Shown: positions 10,186 to 19,782, numbered from the stretch's first letter. The stretch: DNA of 64,000 nt from Actinomycetospora chibensis (GCF_028737215.1 NZ_JAQZAM010000002.1:310001-374000); one strand, 5' to 3'. Translations and numbers: made by a program. The notes: a model not told the origin generated them from the sequence alone.

Positions 10186-12030
10186 ATGACGACCGTCGAC
10201 GACCGCACCAAGGACGACGCCGCCGGCCCGTCGTTCGCCGACACCACCGACGTCGAGGACGCCGGCCGCGGCCTCGTGGAGCGCAGCCCGGACCCCCGCG
10301 TGCTCAGCAGTGACGGAGAACGGGTGGTGTGGGACTTCGAGGCCCTCGGCTTCCTCGAGCGCGGGTGCCCGCCGACGGTCAACCCCAGCCTGTGGCGCCA
10401 GAGCCGGCTCACCGCCATGCAGGGCCTCTACGAGGTCACCGAGGGCATCTACCAGATCCGCGGGTTCGACCTGTCGAACATGACCCTCCTCGAGGGCGAC
10501 CGCGGGGTCGTCGTCGTGGACCCGCTATTCACCAGCGAGGTCGCCGCCGCCGGGCTGGCGCTGTACCGCCGGCACCGCGGCGACCGGCCGGTGACCGCGG
10601 TGATCTACACCCACTCCCACGGCGACCACTTCGGTGGCGTGCTGGGTGTGGTCGACGCCGACACGGAGGTCCCGGTCGTCGCGCCGGAGGGCTTCCTCGA
10701 GCACGCGGTCGCCGAGAACGTCTACGCCGGCACCGCCATGTCCCGCCGCGGCATCTACATGTACGGCATGACCCTGCCGAAGGACCCGTCCGGTGTCGTC
10801 GGCACCGGTCTCGGCCCCGGCGGCTCGACCGGCACCTTCGGGCTCGTCGCGCCGACGGTCGACATCACCCGGACCGGTCAGATCGAGACCCTCGACGGCG
10901 TCGACATCGAGTTCCAGCTGACCCCGGGCACCGAAGCGCCGTCGGAAATGAACTTCCTGGTCCCGTCCCGACGGGCCCTGTGCATGGCCGAGAACGCCAC
11001 CCACAACCTGCACAACATCCTCACCCTGCGCGGTGCCGTCGTCCGCGACGCGCACGTGTGGTCGCAGTACCTCGACGAGGCCGTCGCGCTCTACGTGGAC
11101 CGCTGCGACGTCCTGTTCGCCTCGCACCACTGGCCCACCTGGGGACGGGACCGCATCCGCACGTTCCTCACCCAGCAGCGCGACCTGTACGCCTACCTGC
11201 ACGACCAGACGCTGCGCCTGCTCAACCAGGGCCACACCGGTCCGGAGATCGCCGAGCTGATCGAGCTGCCGCCGGCGCTGCGTCGGGCCTGGCACACCCA
11301 GGGCTACTACGGGTCGGTCAGCCACAACGTCAAGGCGATCTATCAGCGCTACCTCGGCTGGTTCGACGGCAACCCCGCCCGCCTCTGGCCCCACCCGCCG
11401 GAGGCGTCGGCCCACCGCTACGTCGAGGCGCTCGGCGGCCAGCAGGCGACGGTCGCCACTGCGCGCCGGTTCGCCGACGCCGGCGACCTGCGCTTCGCCG
11501 CCCAGCTGCTCGACCACGCGGTGTTCGCCGATCCCGCCGACACCGAGGCCACCGGTCTGCTGGCCGACGTCTTCGAGCGGCTCGGGCAGGGCGCGGAGAA
11601 CGCCACCTGGCGCAACTTCTACCTCACCGGCGCCCAGGAACTGCGCCACGGCGTCACACCGACACCGGTGAACCTCGGATCGCCGACGATGCTCGCCGCC
11701 CTGACCGTCGAGCAGCTCCTCGACGCGATCGCGATCCGCGTCGACGGGCCCCGCGCGTGGAACGAGCACCTCGTCCTGGACCTGGTGATCACCGATCAGG
11801 GCCGGACCCACCGGTGCTCGCTCAGCAACGGCGTGCTCATCCACTCGGCCCGTCCCGAGGGCGCGGAGGCCGCCGACCTGGCCGTGACCCTGACGAAGGC
11901 GCAGCTGCCGGCGGTGCTGGCCGGACACGGCCTCGAGGGTATCGACCACGACGGCGACCCGGCGGTCCTCGAGCGACTGCTCGGGCTCCTCGACCAGCCC
12001 GACGGCGACTTCCGCATCGTCACGCCCTGA
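10186..12030 (+). CDS. alkyl sulfatase/metallo-beta-lactamase fold hydrolase (SdsA1/BDS1-like)
   Basis: Start at the ATG at 10186 with AGGA 6-9 nt before it; a longer frame runs upstream but through the integration relic. The 614-residue protein has the binuclear zinc motif THSHGDHFGG (about residues 140-150), MAENATHNLHNI (second metal region) and the ASHHWP segment. A C-terminal SCP2-like domain follows (from about residue 490). This is the layout of class III alkyl sulfatases, which hydrolyse primary or secondary alkyl sulfates to alcohol and sulfate. No signal peptide is evident. A LAL regulator follows on the same strand. Substrate chain length cannot be inferred. Confidence 0.88.
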   Translation: MTTVDDRTKDDAAGPSFADTTDVEDAGRGLVERSPDPRVLSSDGERVVWDFEALGFLERGCPPTVNPSLWRQSRLTAMQGLYEVTEGIYQIRGFDLSNMTLLEGDRGVVVVDPLFTSEVAAAGLALYRRHRGDRPVTAVIYTHSHGDHFGGVLGVVDADTEVPVVAPEGFLEHAVAENVYAGTAMSRRGIYMYGMTLPKDPSGVVGTGLGPGGSTGTFGLVAPTVDITRTGQIETLDGVDIEFQLTPGTEAPSEMNFLVPSRRALCMAENATHNLHNILTLRGAVVRDAHVWSQYLDEAVALYVDRCDVLFASHHWPTWGRDRIRTFLTQQRDLYAYLHDQTLRLLNQGHTGPEIAELIELPPALRRAWHTQGYYGSVSHNVKAIYQRYLGWFDGNPARLWPHPPEASAHRYVEALGGQQATVATARRFADAGDLRFAAQLLDHAVFADPADTEATGLLADVFERLGQGAENATWRNFYLTGAQELRHGVTPTPVNLGSPTMLAALTVEQLLDAIAIRVDGPRAWNEHLVLDLVITDQGRTHRCSLSNGVLIHSARPEGAEAADLAVTLTKAQLPAVLAGHGLEGIDHDGDPAVLERLLGLLDQPDGDFRIVTP

Positions 12031-12158
12031 CACGGGCGGGCCACGCCGCGGTCACAGTCGACCTTCAATTCACTCCCGAGATCCGGTAGAACGAGGCGGC
12101 GGTCGACGTCGGACGAGAACCGCGCGGAATTGATGACACAGTTCCCCGGGGGTCGCCG

Positions 12159-14780
12159 ATGCGGTGGGCGAAGACCATGGTGCCGCTGCGACCACCCGGA
12201 TTCGTCGAACGTCCCACCCTCGACGCCCTGCTGGACCAGTACGGCGAGGCCCACGAGTACGGCCGGGTCGTCCTGGTCAGCGCTCCCGCCGGGCAGGGCA
12301 AGACCGCGGCCGTGGCCGAGTGGACCCGCCGCCACCCGGAGACCCCGACCGCCTGGGTGTCCCTGGAGCCGACCGACCGCGACGCGGCGTGCTGGTGGGA
12401 CACGGTCCTCGGCGCGCTCGACACGGTGCTGGACCCCGTGGAGCACCGGCCGGGACCCAGGCGCGACCAGGACCCCATGGTCATGGCCCACGAGGCCCAC
12501 GAGGCCCTCGAGGCCCTCCCCGACGGCGCGGTGCTCGTCCTCGACGACGTCCACGAGATCGTCGGGCACCCCGCCCTCGACGGCCTCCTCGCGCTGCTGC
12601 GCCATCCCCGGCCGAGGCTCACGATCGTGCTCTGCAGCCGCTTCGACCCGCCGGTGGGGCTCGAGCGGCTGCGCCTGCACGGCCGGCTCGCCCAGGTCCG
12701 CGTCGCCCAGCTCAGCTTCGACCGGGACGACGCCGCGCGCCTGTTCGCCGCGCACGGGGTGCGGCTGGCCGAGGACGAGGTCGCGACGCTGGTCGACCGG
12801 ACCGAGGGGTGGGTCGCCGCCCTGCGCCTGGCCGCGATGTCGCTGCAGGAACTGGAGGACGTGTCGGCCTTCGTCGCCGACTTCGCCGGCGACGACCGCT
12901 CGGTGGCCGACTACCTCGTCGACGAGGTCCTCGCCGTCCTGGACGAGCGGCAGATCGCGGTCCTGGAGACCGGCTGCGTCTCGACGCCGCTGCCCGTCGA
13001 GCTCGCCGTCGAGCTCAGCGGTATCGACGACGCCGCGATCGTGCTGGACCGCCTCGAGTCGGCGACGGCGCTGGTGAACGCCACCGATCGGCGTCGCACC
13101 CTGTTCCGCACCCACGAACTGCTGCGGTCCCACGTGCTGGCCCGGTTGCGACGCCGCGATCCCGCCCGGCTCGCCGACCTCCACCAGCGGGCCGCGTCCT
13201 GGTACGAGCAGCGCGGCGAGCACCCGCAGGCCCTGCGCTGCGCCGCGGCGGCCGGGGACGTGCCCACCGTGCAGCTCCTCCTGCGGTCCCGGGCCATCGA
13301 GCTCCTCGGCCAGGGCGCCTTCGACGCGCTCCTGCACACCGAGCGGGTGCTCGCCGGAGCGGCCGACGACCCTCGGGTACGCCTGCTCCTCGGCCTGTCC
13401 GCCCTGGAGCGTGGCGACCTCGACCACGGCGAGCGGCTCATCGACTCCGCCGAGCGCGAGCTCGCCGCCCACCGGCCCCTCGGGCACCAGAGCGGCAACC
13501 TCGTCGTCTTCCGCCGGATCGTGGCCGCCCGCGCGGCCTTCGTCCGGGGCCGGCTCCCGGCCGCCATCGCCGTCGGGGCCACCATCGACCCCGACGCGGT
13601 CGACGACGTCGCGCTGCGCGCCCTCGCCCTCATCACCCGCGGCACGGCCCTGCTGGCCTCCGACCGCGACCAGTCCCGCCGGGACTGCCAGGAGGCGCTC
13701 ACCCTCGCCGAGTCACGCGACTGGCCCTACCTCGCCCTGCAGGCGCAGTCGACCCTCGCCCTCGCCGACAACCACGCGGGCGAGCGGGCGCGGCTGCAGC
13801 GCCACGCCCGGGCCGTCATCGCCCGCGCCCGCGCCGAGGGCTGGGGCGACAGCTCGTGGACGTTGCGCGCGTGGTTCGCCCTCGCCACCAGCGAGGTCCT
13901 GCGCGGCCGCCCGCACGAGGCAACCGAGCGCATCGCGCACGCCGAAGCCGCCTGCCCGCCCGACCACCCGCACTTCGCCGCAGCCCTCGCCGTCCTGCGC
14001 GGCGCGGCGGAGCACGACACCGGGGAGACGTTCGAGGGCTGGCGACGCATCCGCCACGCGCGCACCTCCCGTAGCGAGGACAGCACCCACGAGGTGCACA
14101 CCAAGGCGCTGGCCGCGCTGCTGGAGCAGCAGGCGGCGCTCGCCGGCGGCCGCGCCCGCGAGGCCGGCGAGGTCACCCGGGCGATGAGCGCGGACCTGGC
14201 GGGCACGGCCGAACTCGCCCTCCTGCGCGCCCGGAACCAGTGGTCGGTCCGCGACGTCCGGGCCCGCAGGACGCTCGACCCCGTGCTCACCGGCGAGCTG
14301 CGGGCGCTGACCTCGCTCGTGGTGGTCGAGGCACCCCTGCTCGACGCCGAGATCGCCCTGGAGCGCGGCGAGACGTCGATCGCCCGCGACCGCCTGCGCC
14401 GGGCGCTCGCCCTCGCCCACCGCTCCGACGTGGTGCGCCCGCTGCGGCACCTGCCCGAGGCACTGCGTCGCTTCCTCGCCGAGCACCGCGGCGGCTTCGC
14501 CGAGCTCGACCCCCTCGTCGACGAGGTCCTCACCGGCAGCGCTCCCGCCGTCGCGGCGGCGCACCACCTCACCGCGCGGGAGCGTGACGTGCTGGACCTG
14601 CTGCCCACGATGCGCTCGTCCGCCGACATCGCCCACGACCTCACGGTGTCGGTCAACACCGTCAAGACCCACCAGCGCGCGATCTACCAGAAGCTGGGTG
14701 TCGAGAACCGCCGGCAAGCGGTCACCCGCGCCCGCCAGATCGGCCTGCTCGTGTCCGAGCGCCCGCGCTCGGCGCACTGA
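12159..14780 (+). CDS. LuxR-family LAL/MalT-like transcriptional regulator
   Basis: An 873-residue regulator. It has an N-terminal STAND-type ATPase with Walker A APAGQGKT at residues 42-49 and Walker B VLVLDDVHE at about 126-134, a helical repeat middle, and a C-terminal LuxR helix-turn-helix (LTARERDVLDLL to VENRRQAVTRA, about 806-862). LAL proteins bind a small inducer plus ATP and activate nearby operons. The start at 12159 is preceded by GGGGG; an ATG at 12177 is an alternative. The likely targets are the alkylsulfatase upstream or the convergent membrane-protein genes; the sequence does not show operators that would prove either. Confidence 0.85.
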   Translation: MRWAKTMVPLRPPGFVERPTLDALLDQYGEAHEYGRVVLVSAPAGQGKTAAVAEWTRRHPETPTAWVSLEPTDRDAACWWDTVLGALDTVLDPVEHRPGPRRDQDPMVMAHEAHEALEALPDGAVLVLDDVHEIVGHPALDGLLALLRHPRPRLTIVLCSRFDPPVGLERLRLHGRLAQVRVAQLSFDRDDAARLFAAHGVRLAEDEVATLVDRTEGWVAALRLAAMSLQELEDVSAFVADFAGDDRSVADYLVDEVLAVLDERQIAVLETGCVSTPLPVELAVELSGIDDAAIVLDRLESATALVNATDRRRTLFRTHELLRSHVLARLRRRDPARLADLHQRAASWYEQRGEHPQALRCAAAAGDVPTVQLLLRSRAIELLGQGAFDALLHTERVLAGAADDPRVRLLLGLSALERGDLDHGERLIDSAERELAAHRPLGHQSGNLVVFRRIVAARAAFVRGRLPAAIAVGATIDPDAVDDVALRALALITRGTALLASDRDQSRRDCQEALTLAESRDWPYLALQAQSTLALADNHAGERARLQRHARAVIARARAEGWGDSSWTLRAWFALATSEVLRGRPHEATERIAHAEAACPPDHPHFAAALAVLRGAAEHDTGETFEGWRRIRHARTSRSEDSTHEVHTKALAALLEQQAALAGGRAREAGEVTRAMSADLAGTAELALLRARNQWSVRDVRARRTLDPVLTGELRALTSLVVVEAPLLDAEIALERGETSIARDRLRRALALAHRSDVVRPLRHLPEALRRFLAEHRGGFAELDPLVDEVLTGSAPAVAAAHHLTARERDVLDLLPTMRSSADIAHDLTVSVNTVKTHQRAIYQKLGVENRRQAVTRARQIGLLVSERPRSAH

Positions 14781-14788
14781 GCCCCGCC

Positions 14789-15016
14789 CTACTCCGTCGG
14801 CGGCCGCGGCCCGTCGGGCACGCTGCGCAGGGACACGACCTGGAGCCCGAGGGCCTGGAGACGGGCCAGCACCCCGTGCAGGTGGGCGTCGTCGACGACC
14901 TCCCCGATCATCACCGTCTCGGCGGGGGCGTCGGCCACCTCGAAGCCGTCGAAGTCCTCGGAGACCTCGCGGGACAGGTGGCCGCGGACGCGGAGCTCGT
15001 AGCGCGTGGGTTCCAC
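14789..15016 (-). CDS. small conserved hypothetical protein, 75 aa
   Basis: A GTG start at 15016 is chosen: it lies 11 nt after the LapA-like stop and has GAGGGG upstream. The protein (RYELRVRGHLSREVSEDFDGF at the start) looks like a small alpha-beta ferredoxin-like fold with the strand pattern of actinobacterial proteins of about 75 residues often found beside membrane transport genes. It has no membrane segment. It ends 8 bp from the stop of the convergent regulator. Function unknown; last gene of a leftward set. Confidence 0.65.
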   Translation of the reverse strand: MEPTRYELRVRGHLSREVSEDFDGFEVADAPAETVMIGEVVDDAHLHGVLARLQALGLQVVSLRSVPDGPRPPTE

Positions 15017-15027
15017 AGCACGGCCCC

Positions 15028-15273
15028 TCACCGTCGGCGGCGGAGCAGGACGCCGATGAGCACACCGACGACGAGCGTGGCCGCCAGGGCGGCCCACTGC
15101 GGCATGACCACCACGGGGAGGAGCAGGCGGATCGCCACCGGCTCGCGGTTCTCGACGACGAAGACGACGGCGAGCACGGCGAGAAGCAGGGCGAGGGCCC
15201 AGCGGGAGGTCCACCAGGCCCCGCCGGCGGGGCCCCGATCGCGGGTCGGTGTGGGGCGCTGTCGGTCAACCAT
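15028..15273 (-). CDS. LapA-domain (DUF1049) membrane protein
   Basis: Start at 15273 with GAGAGGA before it. The 81-residue protein has two membrane helices (about residues 25-45 and 55-75). Between them lies the typical FVVENREPVAIRLLLPVVVMPQW segment, of which ENxxPV is the family mark. It ends in a cluster of arginines. LapA in enterobacteria helps lipopolysaccharide assembly; in Gram-positive actinomycetes the role is unknown. It overlaps the end of the AI-2E-like gene by 8 nt, so the two are probably co-translated. Confidence 0.75.
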   Translation of the reverse strand: MVDRQRPTPTRDRGPAGGAWWTSRWALALLLAVLAVVFVVENREPVAIRLLLPVVVMPQWAALAATLVVGVLIGVLLRRRR

Positions 15274-16432
15274 GGCCGTCCTCTCGTCCGGACGTCGGGG
15301 TGGGCATCTCGCCGGCGGAAGCGGTGACGGGCGCGGCACCGGCGCGGCGTTCGTCGAGCACCTGGCGGATCACGACCTTGCCCGCAGCCGTGATCGGCAG
15401 GGCGGTGACGGCGCCGAGCAGACCCCCCAGGAAGCCACCGACGAGGATCGCGACGAACGCGGCGGCCGGGGATATCTCGACGGTGCGGGAGAAGACCCGC
15501 GGGGCGACCAGGTAGTTCTCGAGCGCCTGGTAGAGGACGAAGAACACAAGGGTGGTCACGGCGAGTCCGATGCTGACGCTGAGCGCGGCGGCGATGCCCA
15601 CGAGCGAGGCGAGCGTGGCCCCGATCTGCGGGATCGCGTCGAGGACGGCGACGACCAGGGCGAGCAGCGCCGGGTAGGGCATCCCGACGACCAGGAAGAA
15701 GACCAGCGAGACGAGGCCCGCCACCGCGGAGACAAGCAGCTGCCCGGACACGTAGCCCCCGATGCGCCCGAGCGCGGCGTCGGCGGCCTCGATGCGGTCG
15801 GCCCGTCCGATCGCGCGGTCGATCGCGGCCCGGATACTCGGCATCGCGAGGACGAAGTAGACCAGCAGCGCGAGCACGGTGACGGTCGCGAAGACGCCGC
15901 CGAACAGGGCGCCGAGCACCCCGAAGACCGCCGCCAACGACGCCCCGGCCACCGTGCCGAGCCCCTGGAGGAGCTGCTGGACCTGCTCATGGCGGGCGGG
16001 GTCGGACAGGGCCTGGCCCAGGGAGGTGCCCGGTCCACCGAGGCGGGCGCCGAGCCGGTCCAGGACGTCGGGGAGCCCGGCGGCGAGCGCGCCGATCTGG
16101 TGCGCCGCGGGGACGATGAGCACCGCCGCGAGCCCGACGACGATCAGCAGCAGAGCGAGGACCACGAGGACGAGGGCGAGGCCGCGGCGGACGCCGCGGC
16201 GGCCCAGGGCCCGGATGGCGGGCTCGAGGCCGGTGGCCAGGAAGAAGCCGACGAAGACCAGGATCAGGGCGCCGCGGGCGACGTAGGCGGCGCCCGCGAC
16301 GAGCCCGACGAGCAGCACCGTGGCCGTGATGGCCGCATAGTCCGTCAGCGGCATCCGACGGGGCCGCGGGGCGACGGGCGTCGCCGGGCCGCGGCCGTCG
16401 ACCGTCGCTGACGAGGTCTGCGTGTCGCTCAC
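15266..16432 (-). CDS. AI-2E family transporter/permease
   Basis: GTG start at 16432 with AGGAG about 8 nt before it; reading farther upstream enters intergenic sequence. The 388-residue protein has the eight-helix layout of the AI-2E (PerM/TqsA) family. There is an early pair of helices, a long extracytoplasmic amphipathic stretch (about 90-160), then the conserved GMPYPALLALVVAVLDAIPQIG segment and YLVAPRVFSR. Members export small molecules or act in Na+/H+ exchange; the substrate cannot be read from sequence. It is followed by lapA and the 75-residue gene in one transcription unit. Confidence 0.8.
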   Translation of the reverse strand: MSDTQTSSATVDGRGPATPVAPRPRRMPLTDYAAITATVLLVGLVAGAAYVARGALILVFVGFFLATGLEPAIRALGRRGVRRGLALVLVVLALLLIVVGLAAVLIVPAAHQIGALAAGLPDVLDRLGARLGGPGTSLGQALSDPARHEQVQQLLQGLGTVAGASLAAVFGVLGALFGGVFATVTVLALLVYFVLAMPSIRAAIDRAIGRADRIEAADAALGRIGGYVSGQLLVSAVAGLVSLVFFLVVGMPYPALLALVVAVLDAIPQIGATLASLVGIAAALSVSIGLAVTTLVFFVLYQALENYLVAPRVFSRTVEISPAAAFVAILVGGFLGGLLGAVTALPITAAGKVVIRQVLDERRAGAAPVTASAGEMPTPTSGREDGHG

Positions 16433-16532
16433 CGGGCTCTCCTGCCGTCCGCACCACCGTCCGGCCGGAGCGTGGGCGTCGCCGCCGGGGCTCGTCCTCA
16501 TGCGCGACGGATGAGGTCCGGGCAGCGGGCGG

Positions 16533-17068
16533 TCAGCAGAGGCCGGCGATCCCGTCGCCGACCAGCTTGAGCCCGATGACGAGCAGCAGGGACGCTCATG
16601 ATCGCGCTGTTGTGCGCGACCATCCAGGTCCGCAGGGAGGCCAGCAGGTCCGCGGAACGCGCACCGAGGACCAGGTCGATCACCCAGGGCAGGGCCGGCC
16701 CGAGCGTGCCCACCAGCACGAACACGGCGAGGGCGATGGCCTGACCGCCGGCCGCTATGCCTGTCTGGGCGATGGCGGCGGCGGCGCCCCCGGTGATGAG
16801 CAGGTTCTTCGGGTTGAGTGCCGAGAGCGCGACGGCCAGGCCCCCCGCCTTGACGGGCGTGAACGTGTCGATCGTCGACATCCACGCCGGGAGCCCGGGT
16901 GTCCCATCGCCGCGCGGCCGCGAGGCCGAGCACCCAGCCGACGACGAACGCCGAGCCGTCGGCCCGGCCGCGTGGTGTGGCGAGCAGGAGGACGACCGCG
17001 ATGATGGGGACGGGACTGAGCGCGACCCCGATCCCGAGGGGCAGGACCGCCCCGATCGCCTCAACCAC
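16533..17068 (-). pseudogene. broken GAP-family (Sap-like) membrane protein gene
   Basis: From a GTG at 17068 with a strong GGAGGA site the protein starts as a normal GAP-family member (EAIGAVLPLGIGVALSPVPI, then GWVLGLA). It then loses frame and skips about 60 residues of the family's middle. It resumes in another frame at MSTIDTFTPVKAGG and continues through LNPKNLLI to AHNSAIMS. Finally it shifts again before the expected LLLVIGLKLVGDGIAG end, where one extra C is present. So there is one internal deletion and two frame changes in 536 bp. In mycobacteria relatives help glycolipid export. It is either a pseudogene or a poorly assembled stretch. Confidence 0.7.
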
Positions 17069-17078
17069 GGGTGTCCTC

Positions 17079-17902
17079 CTACCGGACCGGACCGGCCGAC
17101 GCCCCGACCGCGGCCACGGCCGCGTCGACGTCGGGGAACACGCGGGGGCCGTTCCCTCGACGGCGCGCAGCACGTCGCGGACCTGGCCGAGGTCGCGGGC
17201 GAGGACGAGCTCGACGCCACGACGGTGCAGGGTCGCGGCGAGGGCCACCAGCATGCGGGCGGCGGTCACGTCCACCGAGGGCACCGACCGGGCGTCGAGC
17301 ACGACGCCACGGGTGCCGGGGGTGGCGAGCGCGGTGACCTCGTCGCGGACGTGCGCCGCGTTGGCGAAGAACAGCTCGCCCTCGAGGCGCACGACCGCCA
17401 CCGCGTCGGGCACCTCGGCGTCGTCGTGACGATCGAGGTCGACCCAGGGCTCCGCCCCGGTGCCGATGCGGCCGAGCCGGGCGAGGTGCGGACGTGAGGC
17501 CCGGTAGAGGAGCAGGAGCAGGGAGAGCCCGACGGCGACGACGAGGCCCGGGAGCGTGTCGAACACCAGCACGCCGAGCAGTGTCGCGACCGCGGCCGCG
17601 AAGTCAGCGCGGGCGGCGAGGCCGTAGATCGCTCCCAGCCGACGCGTCCACATCCGGTAGAGGACGACGAGGGCGGAGACGTCGATCAGCTCGATGACGG
17701 CGGCGATGACGACCGCCGCCAGGGCGGCCTCGGGCAGGCGCGTGAACAGCCCGGTGAGGAACAGCAGGGTCAGCACCGTCAGGGCCGCGGCCGTGAGACC
17801 GGAGATCTGGCTGCGGGCGCCCGCACTCCCATTGACCGCCGTCTTCGACAGCCAGGTCGGACGCCACCCCGCGAGGGACGGGGCCAGGACCCGCAGGGCC
17901 AT
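17079..17902 (-). pseudogene. internally deleted SulP-type anion transporter gene
   Basis: The ATG at 17902 has a strong GGAGGAAGG site and the first residues (LRVLAPSLAGWRPTWL) are a SulP N-terminus. They join directly to SKTAVNGSAGARSQISG, which belongs about 300 residues later in SulP proteins; nearly the whole first half of the membrane domain is missing. The remainder has the last membrane helices and a STAS domain (VAVVRLEGELFFANA). Near the end a one-base shift in a C-run moves the natural stop (TAG at 17079-17081) into another frame. It is non-functional as written. Whether the deletion is biological or an assembly collapse is open. Confidence 0.75.
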
Positions 17903-18015
17903 GGAAGCCTTCCTCCGGGACGAGGGACGGGCCGAGCCTGACGCCAGGCTCACCACGCCGCCTCATCCGTCGCGAAGGAGGTGGCGACCGGACCGCAGGT
18001 GCGAGCGTCCGGGCC

Positions 18016-19362
18016 ATGTCGTCAGAGACGCTCGTCGAGCAGGCAGGCAGCGGGCTCCACCGACGGGGCGTCGAGGCCGCGGTGTGGGGGATGCCGGCGG
18101 TGAACTTCGAGATCATGCGCTCGGTGCTCGCCCCGCAGGGGACGACCGAGTTCGTGTACTGGTCCCAGCTGTTGGACTGGCGCAACCAGACGCTGACCCC
18201 GAATCCGGACCTCATCTACTACATGGCGTTCCTGGACCCCGGCCGTGACGGTCCGCTCGTCCTCGACATCCCGCCCGCCGACGAGGAGCACGTGCTCAAC
18301 GGCAGCGTGTGCAACGTGTGGCAGGTGCCGCTCGAGGACGTCGGCAAGTTCGGGCTCGACGAGGGCCGCGGGGGCCGGTACCTGGTCCTGCCACCGGGCC
18401 ACGACGGCCCCGTCCCCGACGGCTACCTGGTGCTGCGCTCCGACACCAACCGCGTCTACGCGCTGCTGCGCTCGGTGCTCACCGCGCCGACCCAGGAGGC
18501 GCTGGAGGCCGGCCTCGCCTACTGCCGCGGTATCCGGATCTACCGGCTCGACCAGGCGGACGACCCGCCCGAGACACCTCGTCGCGATCTGCACGGCGAG
18601 CTGGTCGACACCCGCATCCCCTACGACATCCGCTTCTGGGAGGCCCTCGACCGGGTCGTCCAGTCCGAGCCCTGGTTGCCCCGCGACCGCGCCTTCGCCG
18701 AGATGCTGCGGTGGATCGGCATCCGTCAGGGACAGCCGTTCTCGCCGGACGCCGCGCGGGTCGCGCTGCTGGAGGAAGCGGTCCGGGACGCGCACGCGTG
18801 GATCCGCGAGGTCTACGAGAACGAGCCGCCGTTCTACGAGGGCCGGCACTGGTTCTTCCCGGCGGGACGGGACTTCGCCGACGCCCAGTACACCAACTTC
18901 GCCGACGGGGACGTGTACCCCTACACCGACCGCGGCGTGATCTACCACATGGCCTTCATCGGGATCCGCCGTCTCGGGATCGGCCAGTTCTACCTCGTGA
19001 CCGTGCACGACCAGCACGGCGAGCTCCTGCGCTCCGATGCCACGTACCGGATGCGGGTCCCGGCCGGGGTGCCCGTCTCCCAGTACTGGTCGGTCTCGAT
19101 GTACGACGGGGACGACCACACCTTCATCCGTGGCAACCAGAAGTACTCGGTGTCGTCGCAGACCCCGGGCCTGGTCGTGAACGACGATGGCTCGGTCGAC
19201 GTGTACTTCGGCCCCCGCGTGCGTCCGGGGCTCGAGCCGAACACGGTCGAGACCGGGAACTCGACGACGTTCGAGCTCATGTTCCGGTTCTACGGCGTCG
19301 GGCCCGAGGTCATGAGCAAGCAGTGGCAGCTCGAGGACGTCGAGCGCGTCGACGAGACCTAG
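18016..19362 (+). CDS. DUF1254/DUF1214 domain protein, 448 aa
   Basis: The protein has an N-terminal DUF1254 part (FEIMRSVLAPQGTTEFVYWSQ, then TLTPNPDLIYY) and a C-terminal DUF1214 part (YRMRVPAGVPVSQYWSVSMYD to YFGP). These two domains usually occur together. No signal peptide is seen, unlike many family members, which are exported. Function is not known; family members are often found near lipid or stress genes. It diverges from the broken SulP gene with 113 bp between. A second, more distant family member begins at 19971. Confidence 0.8.
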   Translation: MSSETLVEQAGSGLHRRGVEAAVWGMPAVNFEIMRSVLAPQGTTEFVYWSQLLDWRNQTLTPNPDLIYYMAFLDPGRDGPLVLDIPPADEEHVLNGSVCNVWQVPLEDVGKFGLDEGRGGRYLVLPPGHDGPVPDGYLVLRSDTNRVYALLRSVLTAPTQEALEAGLAYCRGIRIYRLDQADDPPETPRRDLHGELVDTRIPYDIRFWEALDRVVQSEPWLPRDRAFAEMLRWIGIRQGQPFSPDAARVALLEEAVRDAHAWIREVYENEPPFYEGRHWFFPAGRDFADAQYTNFADGDVYPYTDRGVIYHMAFIGIRRLGIGQFYLVTVHDQHGELLRSDATYRMRVPAGVPVSQYWSVSMYDGDDHTFIRGNQKYSVSSQTPGLVVNDDGSVDVYFGPRVRPGLEPNTVETGNSTTFELMFRFYGVGPEVMSKQWQLEDVERVDET

Positions 19363-19622
19363 GACGAGCTCGCTTCGGGATTGTCACCGCAGGGCCGAGA
19401 GGGGCGTACCCGGTTCTCCCGAGATCGGAGACCGCTCCCATCCTGTGCCACCGGGTCGTCGCGCGTGTGTCGGGCCGGGCCACTCGCGCCGGTCTCGTAC
19501 GCACCTGACCGCGGACCCTGTCCACGAACGTGGCTGGAGTCGACGACGAGTACCGCCGCGATCTCGTGCCACGTCCGGACACGGTGGATCACGCGACCGG
19601 GCGTTCTCGCAGGTCAGACCCG

Positions 19623-19666
19623 GTGGAGACGAAGGGAATCGAACCCTCAACCCCCGCCTTGCAAAG
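19623..19666 (-). other. 3' fragment of a tRNA-Ala(TGC) gene, likely attachment-site relic
   Basis: Read on the minus strand this is the anticodon loop TTTGCAA, the 3' anticodon stem GGCGG, the variable loop, a T arm (AGGG-TTCGATT-CCCT) and the acceptor strand ending in CTCCACC. Upstream of the loop the sequence no longer pairs (CCATC instead of CCGCC) and there is no D arm, so this is not a working tRNA. Integrative elements duplicate exactly this 3' half when they insert into a tRNA gene. The adjoining repeat copy 2 strengthens that reading. Confidence 0.7.
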
Positions 19667-19681
19667 ATGGGCGACCACGTA

Positions 19682-19782
19682 GCCCAGGGCCTCTACCAGC
19701 AACGATGTCCTCGCGGGACGTCACTCGGTGCTCCGAAGCATCGTCGGTGGACCTCGTTTCGTGCCACGAGGCGTGCCACGAC
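19682..19782. repeat. 100-bp direct repeat, copy 2, abutting the tRNA fragment
   Basis: Same orientation as 9973-10072 and aligned to it end to end without gaps. It begins 16 bp from the tRNA-Ala fragment. On the minus strand it would encode an integrase-like tail ending in RSTE and stop. The stretches 19363-19622 and 19783-19970 around it contain no gene I can support. Confidence 0.5.

Noticed and set aside
19623-19700. A complete tRNA-Ala gene.
   Set aside because: The anticodon stem does not pair, and no D arm or 5' acceptor strand is present; only the 3' part remains.
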